NCBI RefSeq assembly: GCF_001435315.1 | Contig: NZ_AZGK01000005.1 | Span: 98,873 to 162,872, forward strand | Length of the DNA stretch: 64,000 bases | DNA from: Lentilactobacillus parabuchneri DSM 5707 = NBRC 107865 | GTDB lineage: Bacteria > Bacillota > Bacilli > Lactobacillales > Lactobacillaceae | Direction of reading: 5' to 3' | In this document: positions 26,711 to 36,907 of the stretch, piece after piece | Numbering within the stretch: position 1 is the stretch's first letter | How the letters are laid out: each line of letters begins with the position of its first letter | The notes under the pieces: generated by a model | What the model saw: only the letters and a program-made list of their open reading frames with translations | Database searches by the model: none | Told to the model about the DNA's origin: nothing | Translations under genes and position numbers: made by a program

Positions 26711-29590
26711 TTGGCAATGGATAAGATCGTCATTCGTGGCGCACGGGCCCACAATTTACAAAACATTAACGTGACAATTCCAAAGGACAAATTGGTTGTC
26801 ATGACTGGACTTTCCGGTTCCGGTAAGAGTTCACTGGCATTTGACACCTTATACGCGGAAGGTCAACGACGTTACGTTGAGAGTCTCTCGTCGTACGCCC
26901 GCCAATTTTTAGGCCAGATGGATAAGCCGGATGTCGATTCTATTGATGGGTTAAGCCCGGCGATTTCAATTGACCAGAAAACCACTTCCAAGAATCCGCG
27001 TTCAACGGTTGGGACGGTTACCGAAATTAACGATTATTTCCGTTTGTTATGGGCAAGAGTCGGGGTACCGATCTGTCCAAATGACGGCTCGGTTATTTCC
27101 AGTCAGTCGGTCGATCAAATGATTGATCAGATCATGAAGCTGCCTGAACGGACCAAGCTTCAGATTTTGTCCCCCATTGTTCGTGGCAAAAAGGGACAAC
27201 ATAAAAAGATATTTGAGAAAGTTAAGCGTGAGGGGTTCGTTCGAGTCCAAGTGGATGGTGAAACTTATGATATTGATGAGGCGCCGGAACTTGATAAGAA
27301 TAAAGCCCATGATATTAATATCATCATTGATCGAATTATCGTAAAGGATGGGATTAATAACCGTCTCTCAGACTCATTGGAAGCCTCATTAAGATTAAGT
27401 GGTGGTTATGCGATCGCAGACTTCATGGGTGAACGGGATCCAATGATGTTTTCTGAACACTATGCTTGTCCGATTTGTGGGTTTACCGTTGGCGAATTGG
27501 AACCACGGTTATTTTCATTCAACTCACCGCTTGGCGCTTGTCCAGACTGTGACGGACTCGGCATGAAGCTGGAAGTTGATGAGGATCTGGTCGTTCCCGA
27601 TCGCAAGAAGACGTTGGCTGAAGGGGCCCTTGCGCCTTGGAATTCCGCCAGCTCCAAGTGGTATCCCAATATGCTCAAGCAGGTTTGTGATGCTGAAGGA
27701 ATTGACATGCAGACGCCATTTGACAAACTTCCCAAGTCGCAGCAGAAATTTGTCCTCTACGGTTCCAAGACCAAGTCATTTCACTTCGTCCTCCAAAGCG
27801 ATTTTGGCGGCATTCGGGATGTTGATGGGCCGTTTGAAGGCGTTGTGAACAACGTCGACCGTAGATACCACAACACCAGCAGTGACTTTACCCGGGATAA
27901 CCTGAGTCAGTACATGACCGAATTAACCTGTCAAACCTGCCACGGTTACCGCTTAAATCGAAAGGCGTTGGCAGTCAAAGTGGGCAATCAAAACATTGCT
28001 CAAATTTCAGCACTGGACGTAACGGCGGAGATTAATTTCTTCAGTTCACAAACCTTTGGCGAACAAGACGAAATGATTGCCAAACCAATTTTGAAAGAGA
28101 TTACTGATCGACTTACTTTCTTACGAAACGTTGGGTTGGATTATTTGACGTTGTCCCGTTCTGCCAGAACCTTATCTGGTGGTGAAGCACAGCGAATCCG
28201 GTTGGCAACTCAGATTGGTTCTAATTTAACTGGGGTTCTATACATTTTAGATGAACCGTCAATTGGGCTGCATCAACGGGATAATGACCGGTTGATCGCC
28301 TCATTAAAAAAGATGCGCGATTTGGGCAACACATTAATTGTGGTTGAGCATGATGAAGATACCATGCGAGCCGCCGATTATATCGTTGATATTGGGCCGG
28401 GTGCCGGACGACAAGGCGGACAGGTGATGGCTGTCGGGGCGCCAGAAGATATTGAAAAGGCCCCCAAGTCAATCACCGGTCAGTACCTTTCCGGTAAGCG
28501 ATTTATTCCGGTTCCTGCCAAACGCCGTAAGGGTAATGGCAAGAAGATTCGGGTGACCGGCGCAGAAGAAAATAACCTCAAGAATTTGACCGTTGATTTT
28601 CCGCTTGGAAAGATGGTTGTTGTTACCGGTGTCTCTGGTTCGGGAAAGTCAACGTTGGTTAATGATATTTTGAAAAAGGCCTTGGCACAGAAATTAAACC
28701 ATAATTCTGAAAAGCCTGGGAAGTACAAGTCAATTTCAGGATACAAAAATATTGAAAAGATTATCGATATCGACCAGAGTCCAATCGGTCGGACACCGCG
28801 CTCCAACCCGGCAACTTATACGGGTGTTTTTGATGATATCCGCGGGTTGTTTGCGAACACCAATGATGCCAAATTACGTGGATTCAAAAAGGGTCGGTTC
28901 AGTTTCAACGTCAAGGGCGGTCGTTGTGAGACCTGTCATGGCGATGGGATTTTAAAGATCGAAATGAACTTTTTACCTGATGTTTACGTGCCCTGTGAAG
29001 TTTGTCATGGCAAGCGCTATAATGCTGAAACGTTGGAAGTTGAATACAAGGGTAAAAACATTTCCGAAGTGTTGGATATGACCGTTGACGAAGCCGTTGA
29101 CTTCTTTAGCGCAATTCCAAAAATTAGTCGTAAGCTGCAAACTATCAAGGACGTTGGTTTGGGCTACGTTTCGCTTGGCCAACCCGCTACGACTTTGTCA
29201 GGTGGGGAAGCCCAACGAATGAAGTTGGCTTCTGAACTTCATAAAAAGGCCAATGGTAAGAACTTTTATATCCTTGACGAACCGACGACTGGATTGCACA
29301 GCGAAGATATTAGAAAATTGCTCGGCGTTTTGCAGAAGTTGGTTGACCAGGGCAATACGGTCTTAATCATCGAACATAACCTCGACGTCGTCAAAAGTGC
29401 CGACTATTTAATCGACCTTGGGCCAGAGGGTGGCGACGGTGGCGGCACAATTGTGGCCACCGGGACGCCGGAACAAATTGCTCAAGTTTCCAACAGCTAC
29501 ACGGGGCAGTATCTCAAGCCCGTTTTGCAACGAGACAAAGAGCTGACTCAGGCTGCTGAAAAGCAAACAGTTAAAGCAACTAAATCATAA
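26711..29590 (+). CDS. uvrA: UvrABC excision nuclease subunit A
   Basis: A 959-residue ABC-type ATPase that scans DNA for lesions. Two Walker A motifs are visible ([11 protein letters not shown] near residue 32; [11 protein letters not shown] near 640), two LSGGEAQR signatures, and zinc-binding cysteines CPICG...CPDC near 252 and CETCHGDG...CEVCHG near 740. TTG 26711 is about 9 bases after AAAGGAG; ATG 26717 is the alternative. Translated from the same transcript as uvrB. Confidence 0.96.
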   Translation: MAMDKIVIRGARAHNLQNINVTIPKDKLVVMTGLSGSGKSSLAFDTLYAEGQRRYVESLSSYARQFLGQMDKPDVDSIDGLSPAISIDQKTTSKNPRSTVGTVTEINDYFRLLWARVGVPICPNDGSVISSQSVDQMIDQIMKLPERTKLQILSPIVRGKKGQHKKIFEKVKREGFVRVQVDGETYDIDEAPELDKNKAHDINIIIDRIIVKDGINNRLSDSLEASLRLSGGYAIADFMGERDPMMFSEHYACPICGFTVGELEPRLFSFNSPLGACPDCDGLGMKLEVDEDLVVPDRKKTLAEGALAPWNSASSKWYPNMLKQVCDAEGIDMQTPFDKLPKSQQKFVLYGSKTKSFHFVLQSDFGGIRDVDGPFEGVVNNVDRRYHNTSSDFTRDNLSQYMTELTCQTCHGYRLNRKALAVKVGNQNIAQISALDVTAEINFFSSQTFGEQDEMIAKPILKEITDRLTFLRNVGLDYLTLSRSARTLSGGEAQRIRLATQIGSNLTGVLYILDEPSIGLHQRDNDRLIASLKKMRDLGNTLIVVEHDEDTMRAADYIVDIGPGAGRQGGQVMAVGAPEDIEKAPKSITGQYLSGKRFIPVPAKRRKGNGKKIRVTGAEENNLKNLTVDFPLGKMVVVTGVSGSGKSTLVNDILKKALAQKLNHNSEKPGKYKSISGYKNIEKIIDIDQSPIGRTPRSNPATYTGVFDDIRGLFANTNDAKLRGFKKGRFSFNVKGGRCETCHGDGILKIEMNFLPDVYVPCEVCHGKRYNAETLEVEYKGKNISEVLDMTVDEAVDFFSAIPKISRKLQTIKDVGLGYVSLGQPATTLSGGEAQRMKLASELHKKANGKNFYILDEPTTGLHSEDIRKLLGVLQKLVDQGNTVLIIEHNLDVVKSADYLIDLGPEGGDGGGTIVATGTPEQIAQVSNSYTGQYLKPVLQRDKELTQAAEKQTVKATKS

Positions 29591-29628
29591 ACTTGATGCG
29601 AATGGGTCAAGAACTGTTTTGATCCCAA

Positions 29629-29689
29629 AATTTAAGCCCCGCAAGCGATTGTTCCTGTTTTTGGAATGATTGAATGCGGGGCTTAAATT
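29629..29689. repeat. Large palindrome downstream of uvrA
   Basis: A perfect 15-bp inverted repeat (AATTTAAGCCCCGCA at 29629 and its complement ending 29689) encloses a partly paired centre with TTCC/GGAA. Outer TCCCA/TGGGA extends it. There is no T run after it, so it is not a plain terminator, though such a stem may protect or end the uvrBA mRNA. Confidence 0.8.
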
Positions 29690-29694
29690 CTGGG

Positions 29695-29768
29695 ACCAGC
29701 CAGTTGTCTTACCCCGTCCTGTTATGGTGCTTTCGGCAGCCACCTTGTGTTCTATGCCACCGGCTGGT
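29695..29768. repeat. Second inverted repeat between uvrA and rapZ
   Basis: ACCAGCC at 29695 pairs with GGCTGGT at 29762. Inside is a smaller hairpin with GGTG...CACC and TGC...GCA around a TTTCG loop. No coding potential is seen. Its role is unknown. Confidence 0.5.
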
Positions 29769-29797
29769 CACGATTTAGTGCCGCGATACGGTTTTGC

Positions 29798-29827
29798 TTT
29801 AAAATGATACGCCCGGTATGTTATACT
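29798..29827 (+). promoter_or_regulatory. rapZ-yvcK-whiA promoter
   Basis: TTTAAA, an 18-base spacer and TATACT, with an extended TGT just before the -10. Confidence 0.55.
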
Positions 29828-29859
29828 GTTTAAAGTTCGTTATACGAAAGGAAATCATT

Positions 29860-30744
29860 ATGGCCGTGAACAACCAATTTGTCATTATTACCGGGATGAG
29901 TGGCGCTGGCAAGACCGTTGCAATGCAAAGCTTTGAGGATCTGGGCTATTTTTGTGTTGACAACATGCCACCAACGTTGTTACCCAAATTTAAAGAATTG
30001 ATCAGGATGGAACGCGATATCAATAAGATTGCTTTAGTGATGGATCTGCGTTCCCAAGTCTTTTACGATGAAATTATCGACATGTTTAGTGATCTGAGAA
30101 AGAGTGATAACAATAATGTCGATATTATTTTTCTTGATTCGTCTGATCAAAAATTAGTTTCCAGGTATAAGGAAACCCGTCGTGCCCATCCACTCGCCAG
30201 AAATGGCCGTGTGATTGACGGGATAAAAAAAGAACGTGAATTGTTAGCAAACGTCAAGCAGTCAGCTGACCTTGTCGTTGATACGACCAATATGGCCCCC
30301 AGACGGCTTCGTGAGGAAGTTTTCCATAACTTCGAGTCTACTGATGCCACTCACACGTTTCATATCGAAGTGATGTCTTTTGGCTTCAAATACGGCCTGC
30401 CACTGGATGCCGACATTGTCATGGATGTCCGCTTTCTGCCGAATCCGTATTATGACGCCAAAATGCGCTATAAGACCGGCCTTGACAATGAGGTCCGACA
30501 ATATGTGATGACTTCAGAAGGCGCCCAGGAATTTTATTCGAAATTACTGGATATGTTGAACTACACGATGCCGGGTTATGAAAATGAAGGCAAAGCGAGT
30601 CTGACAATTGCCATTGGCTGTACGGGCGGGCAACATCGCTCCGTGGCGATCGCGCAACAACTGGGCAAAGATTTAAAAGCCAATTATCCGGTCAATATTA
30701 CTCACAGAGATATTGATCGGCACAAGATAAAGGAGGGTAACTGA
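29860..30744 (+). CDS. rapZ: RapZ/YvcJ family nucleotide-binding protein
   Basis: A 294-residue P-loop protein. Walker A GMSGAGKT is near residue 11, and the C-terminal half has [13 protein letters not shown] near 248 and HRDIDR, both conserved. In E. coli RapZ is an adaptor for small-RNA decay controlling GlmS; in Bacillus YvcJ affects competence. The exact role in this organism is inferred. ATG 29860 follows AAAGGAAA. The start at 29818 lies inside the promoter and is rejected. It overlaps yvcK by one base (TGATG). Confidence 0.93.
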   Translation: MAVNNQFVIITGMSGAGKTVAMQSFEDLGYFCVDNMPPTLLPKFKELIRMERDINKIALVMDLRSQVFYDEIIDMFSDLRKSDNNNVDIIFLDSSDQKLVSRYKETRRAHPLARNGRVIDGIKKERELLANVKQSADLVVDTTNMAPRRLREEVFHNFESTDATHTFHIEVMSFGFKYGLPLDADIVMDVRFLPNPYYDAKMRYKTGLDNEVRQYVMTSEGAQEFYSKLLDMLNYTMPGYENEGKASLTIAIGCTGGQHRSVAIAQQLGKDLKANYPVNITHRDIDRHKIKEGN

Positions 30745-31748
30745 TGATTGATGCATTGCACACCCATCGGCCGCGGATCGTTGTGATCGGCGGAGGGACT
30801 GGTTTACCCGTTATCCTCAAGAATTTACGTAATCGTCATGTTGACATTACAGCGGTCGTAACGGTTGCCGATGATGGCGGTTCGTCCGGTATTTTGAGAA
30901 ACTACATTAACGTCGTGCCACCTGGAGATATTCGTAACGTCATGGTGGCGTTATCGGACATGCCAGACCTGTACCTTGATTTATTTCAGTATCGCTTTAA
31001 GAGCTCGGACCAATTTTTTGCCGGCCACGCGTTGGGGAATTTGATCATTGCAGCGTTATCAGAAATGAAGGGCGGCATTTTTGACTCCGTGCAAATTCTG
31101 AGTAAAATGCTGCAAGTTGACGGCCATATTTATCCCGCTGCCAACGAGCCCCTCGAATTGAATGCCGAATTTAGTGATGGTACCTTTTTGAGCGGCGAGT
31201 CGGAAATTACGGCTGCCGGTAAGATGATTAAACGTGTCTGGGTGGAAACGACTGATGATTCCCACAAACCAGAAGCGGTTGAACAGGTGATTGACGCTAT
31301 CATGAACGCTGATCAGATCGTCCTGGGCCCCGGAAGCTTGTTTACCAGTATTTTGCCCAACTTAATGATTGAAAACGTTGGCGAAGCTCTTCGACAGACG
31401 AGTGCCGACATTGTTTATATTTGCAATATCATGACCCAAAAGGGCGAAACCGAAAACTTTACCGAAGCTGACCATGTGCGGGTTTTGAACCGACATTTGG
31501 GGATGAATTTTATCAACACCGTTTTGGTAAATATCAAAGAAGTGCCTGCTGAATATATTGATCACAAGAAATGGAACGAAGTCTCACAACCCGTTAAACA
31601 CGATTTTGCCGGTTTGCGGGCAATGGGCTGTCGCGTTATCTCCGCCGATTTTCTCGAATTAAAAGACCGCGGGGCGTTTCATAATGGGCAGGAAGTTGCC
31701 GACGAATTAATCAATTTATTAGGCCGGTCCCTAGACGACCACAAGTAA
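30744..31748 (+). CDS. yvcK: YvcK, CofD-like gluconeogenesis/cell-wall factor
   Basis: A 334-residue member of the CofD-like family. It begins with the nucleotide-sugar binding region [11 protein letters not shown] near residue 13 and has [13 protein letters not shown] near 45 and [13 protein letters not shown] near 197. In Bacillus YvcK binds UDP-GlcNAc and is needed for growth on gluconeogenic carbon sources and for normal cell wall. The SD AGGAGGG is within the end of rapZ. It is the middle gene of the widely conserved rapZ-yvcK-whiA block. Confidence 0.94.
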   Translation: MIDALHTHRPRIVVIGGGTGLPVILKNLRNRHVDITAVVTVADDGGSSGILRNYINVVPPGDIRNVMVALSDMPDLYLDLFQYRFKSSDQFFAGHALGNLIIAALSEMKGGIFDSVQILSKMLQVDGHIYPAANEPLELNAEFSDGTFLSGESEITAAGKMIKRVWVETTDDSHKPEAVEQVIDAIMNADQIVLGPGSLFTSILPNLMIENVGEALRQTSADIVYICNIMTQKGETENFTEADHVRVLNRHLGMNFINTVLVNIKEVPAEYIDHKKWNEVSQPVKHDFAGLRAMGCRVISADFLELKDRGAFHNGQEVADELINLLGRSLDDHK

Positions 31749-31778
31749 CCTTGGACTGCTAGAAAAGGAGGGGATCAC

Positions 31779-32723
31779 ATGTCCTACGCAAGTGAGGTCA
31801 AGAAGGAATTAACTTCCTTGACCGTCCATCGAGACAATGCCAAGGCGGAACTGATGGCCTTGATTCGCATCAATGGCTCCCTCTCGATTTCAAATCATCA
31901 TTTTGTGTTAAATGTTTCCTCAGAAAATCCTGCGATAGCACGACGAATGTATAAGTTACTTTCAAAATTCTACGGCATCACAGGTGAGTTGAGTGTTCGG
32001 CGCAAGATGAAGTTAAAGAAAAATAATCTCTATATTCTACGGGTCGAGAATAAAGCGACTTTCTTACTTGATGATTTGGGGATTTTTGACGGTGCTTCAA
32101 TCGTTGAAAGGGTGCCAAACCACATGTTAACAGAAGATGCGCAAATCCGCTCTTACCTCCGCGGTGCATTTTTAGCCAGCGGATCCGTTAACAATCCTGA
32201 AACTTCCAGATACCATTTGGAAATTTATTCTTTGTATGAAAACCACAATGAAATGATCATGGAAATGATGAATCAATATGGTTTAAAAGCACGGACAACG
32301 CAACGTCGGAGTGGGTATATCACTTATTTGAAGGAAGCTGAAAAGATTGCCGACTTTCTTCAGTTAATTGGGGCCACCAGTTCAATGCTGAAGTTTGAAG
32401 ATATTCGAATCGTTCGTGACATGCGTAATTCAGTCAACCGGTTGGTGAACTGCGAAAATGCCAATTTGAATAAGGTGGCTAACGCTGCCAGCAAGCAAAT
32501 TGAAAACATCAAGTTGATTGATGAAATGGTGGGCTTAAACAGTTTGGCACCAAAACTGGCTCAAGTTGCCCGGGCCAGGCTTCAGCATCCTGAAGTCAGC
32601 TTAAAGGAATTGGGCGATTTGGTCGAAGGTGGGCCAATTTCCAAATCCGGCGTTAATCATCGGCTGCGAAAGATTAATGAATATGCCGGCAAACTGGCAC
32701 AGGGATTTGAACCAGAGATGTAA
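31779..32723 (+). CDS. whiA: WhiA, DNA-binding protein of the sporulation/cell-division regulator family
   Basis: A 314-residue protein. The N-terminal two-thirds resembles a LAGLIDADG homing-endonuclease fold ([15 protein letters not shown] near residue 128 and repeats), and the C-terminal part holds a helix-turn-helix ([25 protein letters not shown] near 270-295). In low-GC Gram-positives WhiA influences chromosome segregation and division. The SD AAAAGGAGGGG lies before ATG 31779. Confidence 0.94.
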   Translation: MSYASEVKKELTSLTVHRDNAKAELMALIRINGSLSISNHHFVLNVSSENPAIARRMYKLLSKFYGITGELSVRRKMKLKKNNLYILRVENKATFLLDDLGIFDGASIVERVPNHMLTEDAQIRSYLRGAFLASGSVNNPETSRYHLEIYSLYENHNEMIMEMMNQYGLKARTTQRRSGYITYLKEAEKIADFLQLIGATSSMLKFEDIRIVRDMRNSVNRLVNCENANLNKVANAASKQIENIKLIDEMVGLNSLAPKLAQVARARLQHPEVSLKELGDLVEGGPISKSGVNHRLRKINEYAGKLAQGFEPEM

Positions 32724-32731
32724 AAAAGGGA

Positions 32732-32871
32732 GTGTGCCAAAAGGCGGTTTTGCTTCCGCCAAGGAGGCTTGGCATTTCATGGCCGGCGTAGCATAACCTA
32801 GAATGACTTTTTGAGCTGAAAGCTCGGAAAGTTATTCGTAGTTATGCCTAGGAAGCGGCCTTTTGGCACAC
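32732..32871. repeat. Multi-hairpin palindromic intergenic element
   Basis: A perfect 14-bp terminal inverted repeat, GTGTGCCAAAAGGC at 32732-32745 and its complement at 32858-32871, bounds 140 bases. Inside are two more hairpins: CCAAG/CTTGG, and a long near-palindrome from GCATAAC (32791) to GTTATGC (32847) with GAAT/ATTC, ACTTT/AAAGT and GAGCT/AGCTC pairs. There is no open frame and no clear target-site duplication. It could be a MITE-like repeat or a structured RNA. Confidence 0.75.
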
Positions 32872-32901
32872 GTTCCAGCTATATAAAAATTGAAAAAGCA
32901 A

Positions 32902-32942
32902 GGGGCTGTTGGCAAAACGTTAGTTTTGTCGCAGCCCCTTTT
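32902..32942. terminator. Terminator between whiA and the convergent alcohol dehydrogenase gene
   Basis: GGGGCTG pairs with CAGCCCC and TTTT follows; the loop has CAAAACGTTAGTTTTG, itself a palindrome. On the minus strand the stem is followed by TTGCTTTTTC, so it can serve both genes. Confidence 0.85.
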
Positions 32943-32961
32943 GATTATACTTTTTAAATTT

Positions 32962-34032
32962 TTATCCTTCACTCACCCGCAACACACATGCGCCGCGAAT
33001 GTCTCCTTTAGCAATATACTTTAAGGCATCTGCTGCCTTTTCAAGGGGATACTCAGTGATTTCCGGATGAATGTTTAACCGGTCAGCCAAAGTTAAGAAT
33101 TCCTCGCCATCCCGGCGGGTGTTGCTTTCAACGCTGGTTAAATTCTTTTCATGGAAAATGTGAGTCGGATACGACATCTGTGGGATATCTGTTGAGTGAA
33201 TGCCGGCCATTGCCAACGTGCCGCCGGGCTTCAAAGCTTCCATCGCCTTTGGAACGACGTCACCAACGGGGGTGTAATTAATGGCCGAATCCAGCTTAAC
33301 TGGTGGCATATCATAGGTTCCTCTAGCAGATGCAGCCCCCAGCTGAAGGGCAAATTTACGTGCGTCTTCGCCTCGCGTGAGGACGTGCACTTCAATTCCC
33401 TGTTTCATCGCGATTTGAGCCGTTAAGTGGGCAGAGCCGCCAAATCCGTAAAGGCCTAATGTACCGCCTGCTGGAACGTTTGCCCGCTCATAGGCTCGGT
33501 AACCAATGATTCCAGCGCACAGAAGCGGGGCTGCAGTCAGTGAATCGAACCGTGCGGGAATCCGATAGGCGAACCCTTCCGGAACCGTGGCGTATTCGGC
33601 ATAGCCGCCATCATGATCCCAGCCGGTGTATAGCGAGTTTGGACAGAGGTTTTCTCTTCCGGATCGGCAATACTCGCAAACCCCACATGTCCACCGCAGC
33701 CAAGGAATGCCAATCCGGTCACCTAGAGCAAAACGCCGGGTTTCAGGCCCCGTGGCCACCACCTTGCCGACAATTTCGTGACCAGGTGTCAAATTTTGTT
33801 TGTGAACTGGCAGGTCGCCTTCAGTTACATGGAGGTCGGTATGGCAAACACCACAAGCAATCACTTTGACCAATACTTCACCTCGTTGTGGTTTTGGTAC
33901 AGGTTTGGTCGTGAATCTAAGTGGGGAAGTGTCGCCATCAATTGGCCCTGGTTTGACAATTTCCCAAGCTTTCATTTCTGTCGGAATTGATTCAGAAGTT
34001 GTTGGTTCTTCTTTAGTTTGATTTGCATTCAT
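32962..34032 (-). CDS. Zinc-dependent alcohol dehydrogenase
   Basis: A 356-residue medium-chain dehydrogenase. Catalytic zinc ligands are in CGVCHTDLH near residue 61 and GHE near 85; four structural-zinc cysteines are in CGVCEYCRSGRENLC near 116-130; the NAD(P) fold shows YGFGGSAHL near 194. Substrate is likely a primary alcohol or aldehyde, but the specific one cannot be read from sequence. The first 18 residues form a polar extension. ATG 34032 is 8 bases after AGAGG. It lies alone between whiA and clpP, flanked by palindromes. Confidence 0.9.
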   Translation of the reverse strand: MNANQTKEEPTTSESIPTEMKAWEIVKPGPIDGDTSPLRFTTKPVPKPQRGEVLVKVIACGVCHTDLHVTEGDLPVHKQNLTPGHEIVGKVVATGPETRRFALGDRIGIPWLRWTCGVCEYCRSGRENLCPNSLYTGWDHDGGYAEYATVPEGFAYRIPARFDSLTAAPLLCAGIIGYRAYERANVPAGGTLGLYGFGGSAHLTAQIAMKQGIEVHVLTRGEDARKFALQLGAASARGTYDMPPVKLDSAINYTPVGDVVPKAMEALKPGGTLAMAGIHSTDIPQMSYPTHIFHEKNLTSVESNTRRDGEEFLTLADRLNIHPEITEYPLEKAADALKYIAKGDIRGACVLRVSEG

Positions 34033-34207
34033 CTTAATGGCCTCTATTCGTAAATCCTTTTGTTAACTTCTTAACGAACTACACCTTTATTTTAGTCGGT
34101 CAAATTGCTTTAATCAAACATCTGCTAACGAAAAAGGGGAGTGAGGCCAAGGACACTTTGGGACCAGTAGATTGGCTTGCGCTTTAATAAGTAACTATCA
34201 AATCACA

Positions 34208-34247
34208 AAAAAACGAGGTCCTGACACTTTTGTCAGAATCTCGTTTT
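34208..34247 (-). terminator. clpP terminator
   Basis: On the minus strand AACGAG and CTGACA pair with TGTCAG and CTCGTT, then a run of T follows. Confidence 0.85.
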
Positions 34248-34282
34248 TGTTTGGAAACATTAATTTCCATTATTCAACTGAA

Positions 34283-34876
34283 TTATTGTTTTTCTGAACT
34301 ACTGGTCATGATACCATCCAATAATCCATAATCAACGGCTTCTTGAGCGGTCAAGTAGTTGTCACGCTCAGTATCCTTATTGATTTTTTCGATTGGTTGG
34401 CCAGAATTCTCAGCTAAGAGGTTGTTGATCATCTTACGTGCTTTGAGAATTTCTTCAGCAGCAATTTCAATTTCAGTTTGTTGGCCTTGTGCACCACCAG
34501 ATGGTTGGTGAATCAAGACTTGGGCGTGTGGCAATGCGAAACGCTTGCCCTTGGCACCGGATGAGGCAAGGACGGAAGCCATTGAGGCCGCCATACCCAT
34601 TACGATGGTCTGAACGTCAGATTTGATGAAGTTCATGGTATCGTAAATTGCCATTCCTGAAGTGATAACACCACCAGGTGAGTTAATGTAAAGGTAAATA
34701 TCTTTTTCTGAGTCTTGAGCATCCAAGAATAGTAATTGGGCAATAATCGCATTTGCCATGTCGTCTTCGATTGGGCCAGATAACATGATAATACGGTCTT
34801 TTAGCAAACGTGAATAAATATCATACGCACGTTCGCCGCCTGCGGATTGTTCAATGACGGTTGGCACTAAATTCAT
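34283..34876 (-). CDS. clpP: ATP-dependent Clp protease proteolytic subunit
   Basis: A 197-residue serine protease that forms the tetradecameric chamber degrading proteins unfolded by ClpC, ClpE or ClpX. The catalytic triad is complete: Ser98 in GMAASMAS, His123 in IHQPSGG and Asp172 in TERDNY. ATG 34876 is preceded by AAGGAGG. It is monocistronic with its own terminator and a CtsR operator on its promoter, so it should be induced by heat and protein damage. Confidence 0.97.
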   Translation of the reverse strand: MNLVPTVIEQSAGGERAYDIYSRLLKDRIIMLSGPIEDDMANAIIAQLLFLDAQDSEKDIYLYINSPGGVITSGMAIYDTMNFIKSDVQTIVMGMAASMASVLASSGAKGKRFALPHAQVLIHQPSGGAQGQQTEIEIAAEEILKARKMINNLLAENSGQPIEKINKDTERDNYLTAQEAVDYGLLDGIMTSSSEKQ

Positions 34877-34933
34877 TCAAGATGCCTCCTTATAGGTTTT
34901 ATGAAAGATGACTTACGCCAAGTTCATGTTAAT

Positions 34934-34962
34934 ATGATAGTTTATTGGTCAAAAAAGGTCAA
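34934..34962 (-). promoter_or_regulatory. clpP promoter
   Basis: On the minus strand TTGACC (34962-34957), a 17-base spacer and TATCAT (34939-34934). The -35 box is part of the CtsR site. Confidence 0.8.
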
Positions 34963-34963
34963 A
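34947..34963 (+). promoter_or_regulatory. CtsR operator of clpP
   Basis: GGTCAAA-AAA-GGTCAAA is an exact match to the CtsR heptad direct repeat with a 3-base spacer. It covers the -35 of the clpP promoter, so the stress repressor CtsR would block RNA polymerase until heat shock. Confidence 0.92.
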
Positions 34964-35103
34964 TGTTTTGCTCACACTTATTTCATCTTTCCATGTGTTT
35001 GATGGGGCGGCTGGTGCCCAGATTAAAAATGCTTATTATAAGAAAGCGGATTCATTCATGATACAATAAGGTTAATAAGCTAATCAGAACCAGGAGGATA
35101 GCA

Positions 35104-36036
35104 ATGAGAACACATCATATTTCATTATTAGCAAGAGATGCTCAGCGAAATATTGACTTTTACACGCGGGTATTAGGGATGCGATTGGTCAAAAACTCTG
35201 TGAACCAGGAAAATATTCGAATTCGTCATTTATTTTACGGCGATTATCTTGGAACGCCGGGTTCAGTGGTGACGTTTTTTGTCGTCCCGCTATTAGGCCA
35301 TCGAACGGATGGAAAACATTTTTTCAACAATATTAAATTATCGGTTCCGAATGGCAGCTTGGCATTTTGGAAACAACGATTGGCAGAACATTCCGTTTCG
35401 ACCACCGATATTGAAAATGGGATTACGTTTCAAGATCCTGATGATGTTGAAATTAAATTCTTACAGACAAGTGAACGTTTAACGGATATGCGGGTTGTCC
35501 CAGATAATGGGATTCCAGCCGACTATCAGATTACGCATTTAATGGGAACTGAGTTGCACGTTCCGGATCCCGAAGCGACAGCTGCCTTCTTCCAGAATTG
35601 GCTCGGGATTTCGGTTAAGGATGATGTCGTTGAATTAGACGACCAACAATCAATTGAGTTATTTGAAAGTGATCAACCAGATGTTAAAACCCGATTTGGT
35701 CGTGGCAGCATTGATCACATCGCCCTTCAAGCACCGACTAAAGACGATTTGTTCAGATTCTGGGACATTGCCAAGGAACAGCACTTAAATATTGAAGAGT
35801 ACGCTGATCGTGGTTGGTTCAAGAGCTTATACGTCAGAGATCCGGGCGATAATCGAATTGAAATTGCGACGACCACACCGGGATTCAGCTTGGAAGAGCC
35901 GATTTTAACGATGGGGCAGGGATTATCGTTGCCACCAAAATTTGAATCGCAACGAGCTGAAATTATGGCCTTTTACGCCAAACAGGGTGTTGACTTCTCG
36001 GAAGGGGTTCGTGAGCCAACGTCTGTGCCGGATTAA
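35104..36036 (+). CDS. VOC-superfamily ring-cleaving dioxygenase-like protein (MhqO-like)
   Basis: A 310-residue protein with two glyoxalase/extradiol-dioxygenase (VOC) modules: HHISLLARDAQRNIDFYTRVLGM at the N terminus and LHVPDPEATAAFFQNWLG near residue 157. Possible metal ligands are His5, the His of SIDHIAL near 204 and the Glu of NRIEIATTTPG near 257. Relatives in Bacillus (MhqO) respond to quinones and catechols. The substrate is not known. SD AGGAGG precedes ATG 35104. Confidence 0.85.
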   Translation: MRTHHISLLARDAQRNIDFYTRVLGMRLVKNSVNQENIRIRHLFYGDYLGTPGSVVTFFVVPLLGHRTDGKHFFNNIKLSVPNGSLAFWKQRLAEHSVSTTDIENGITFQDPDDVEIKFLQTSERLTDMRVVPDNGIPADYQITHLMGTELHVPDPEATAAFFQNWLGISVKDDVVELDDQQSIELFESDQPDVKTRFGRGSIDHIALQAPTKDDLFRFWDIAKEQHLNIEEYADRGWFKSLYVRDPGDNRIEIATTTPGFSLEEPILTMGQGLSLPPKFESQRAEIMAFYAKQGVDFSEGVREPTSVPD

Positions 36037-36146
36037 TGGGGTCGTTTATTAGAACAGCACCAACAATTGAAAACGGAGATTCAGGGATTAATCTTGGATC
36101 TTCTTTTTGTTGTTCTTTGAAACAAACATGACCAGTGAAAGGGCCA

Positions 36147-36205
36147 GGCTGTCAAAAAGACACGAGATTGACGCTCAATATTTTTGTGCTTGATTTGGCA
36201 GCTTA
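36147..36205. repeat. Palindrome downstream of the VOC gene
   Basis: An 11-bp imperfect stem, AGGCTGTCAAA with TTTGGCAGCTT, encloses a second perfect hairpin ATTGA-CGC-TCAAT and CAC/GTG pairs. No T run follows on either strand. Confidence 0.6.
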
Positions 36206-36282
36206 GAAGATATAAATTGAATGAGTCAATATAAGTGCCATTGAGTACACCTTAATTTGGCCTGAAGAAAGTGAGAAATACA

Positions 36283-36735
36283 ATGCAAATTGTCGAAGTA
36301 ACGGACCCCAATTCTGAACTGATCGAGCGCTTGGTGGCAGTTTGGGAGTCTTCTGTCAGGGCGACCCATTTATTTTTAACAGACGATGAGATTCGAAGTA
36401 TTAAGAAAGTCATTCCTGAGGCGATCGTCAATGTCCAGCATTTAATCGTAATGAAGCGCGATGATAATGATCCGATCGGCTTCATGGGGGTCAATGATCA
36501 AATGCTTGAAATGTTATTTATTTCAGATCAATACCGCGGTAAAGGCTTAGGCAAACAATTATTCGAAGATGGACTGCAAAAATATTCGATCAATCAACTT
36601 GGCGTCAACGAACAAAACCCACTTGCTCGGGGATTTTATGAGCATATGGGATTTAAAGTGTATCAACGGACTGAATTAGATGAACAGGGGAATCACTTTC
36701 CAATTCTCTATATGAAAAAAGTTGATGACGATTAA
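36283..36735 (+). CDS. GNAT-family N-acetyltransferase
   Basis: A 150-residue acyltransferase of the GCN5 fold. The acetyl-CoA pyrophosphate loop is in DQYRGKGLGKQL near residue 84, after the strand MLEMLFI; the C-terminal strand GFYEHMGFKVYQRTELDEQG is typical. The acceptor is unknown. ATG 36283 gives a normal GNAT length; the GTG upstream at 36271 overlaps the SD region. A strong terminator follows. Confidence 0.85.
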   Translation: MQIVEVTDPNSELIERLVAVWESSVRATHLFLTDDEIRSIKKVIPEAIVNVQHLIVMKRDDNDPIGFMGVNDQMLEMLFISDQYRGKGLGKQLFEDGLQKYSINQLGVNEQNPLARGFYEHMGFKVYQRTELDEQGNHFPILYMKKVDDD

Positions 36736-36756
36736 GTCAGTCACCCGTAGGAAAAC

Positions 36757-36793
36757 AAAAACAGCGAGGCATTTGCCTCGCTGTTTCATTTTT
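36757..36793 (+). terminator. Terminator after the GNAT gene
   Basis: AAACAGCGAGGC and GCCTCGCTGTTT form a perfect 12-bp stem with a 4-base loop, followed by CATTTTTA. Confidence 0.9.
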
Positions 36794-36907
36794 AAAATCG
36801 CGTTGTACTTACTGATTTTTTGCTGATTTTGGACCCAAAACTACCATGCTAAAATGCTGAAATATAGCAGTGACTGGCTTGTGATAACTAAAATCAGTTA
36901 AGTCTGA

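Noticed and set aside
32732..32871. Insertion sequence or transposase remnant
   Set aside because: There is no open frame or transposase motif; only inverted repeats are present.
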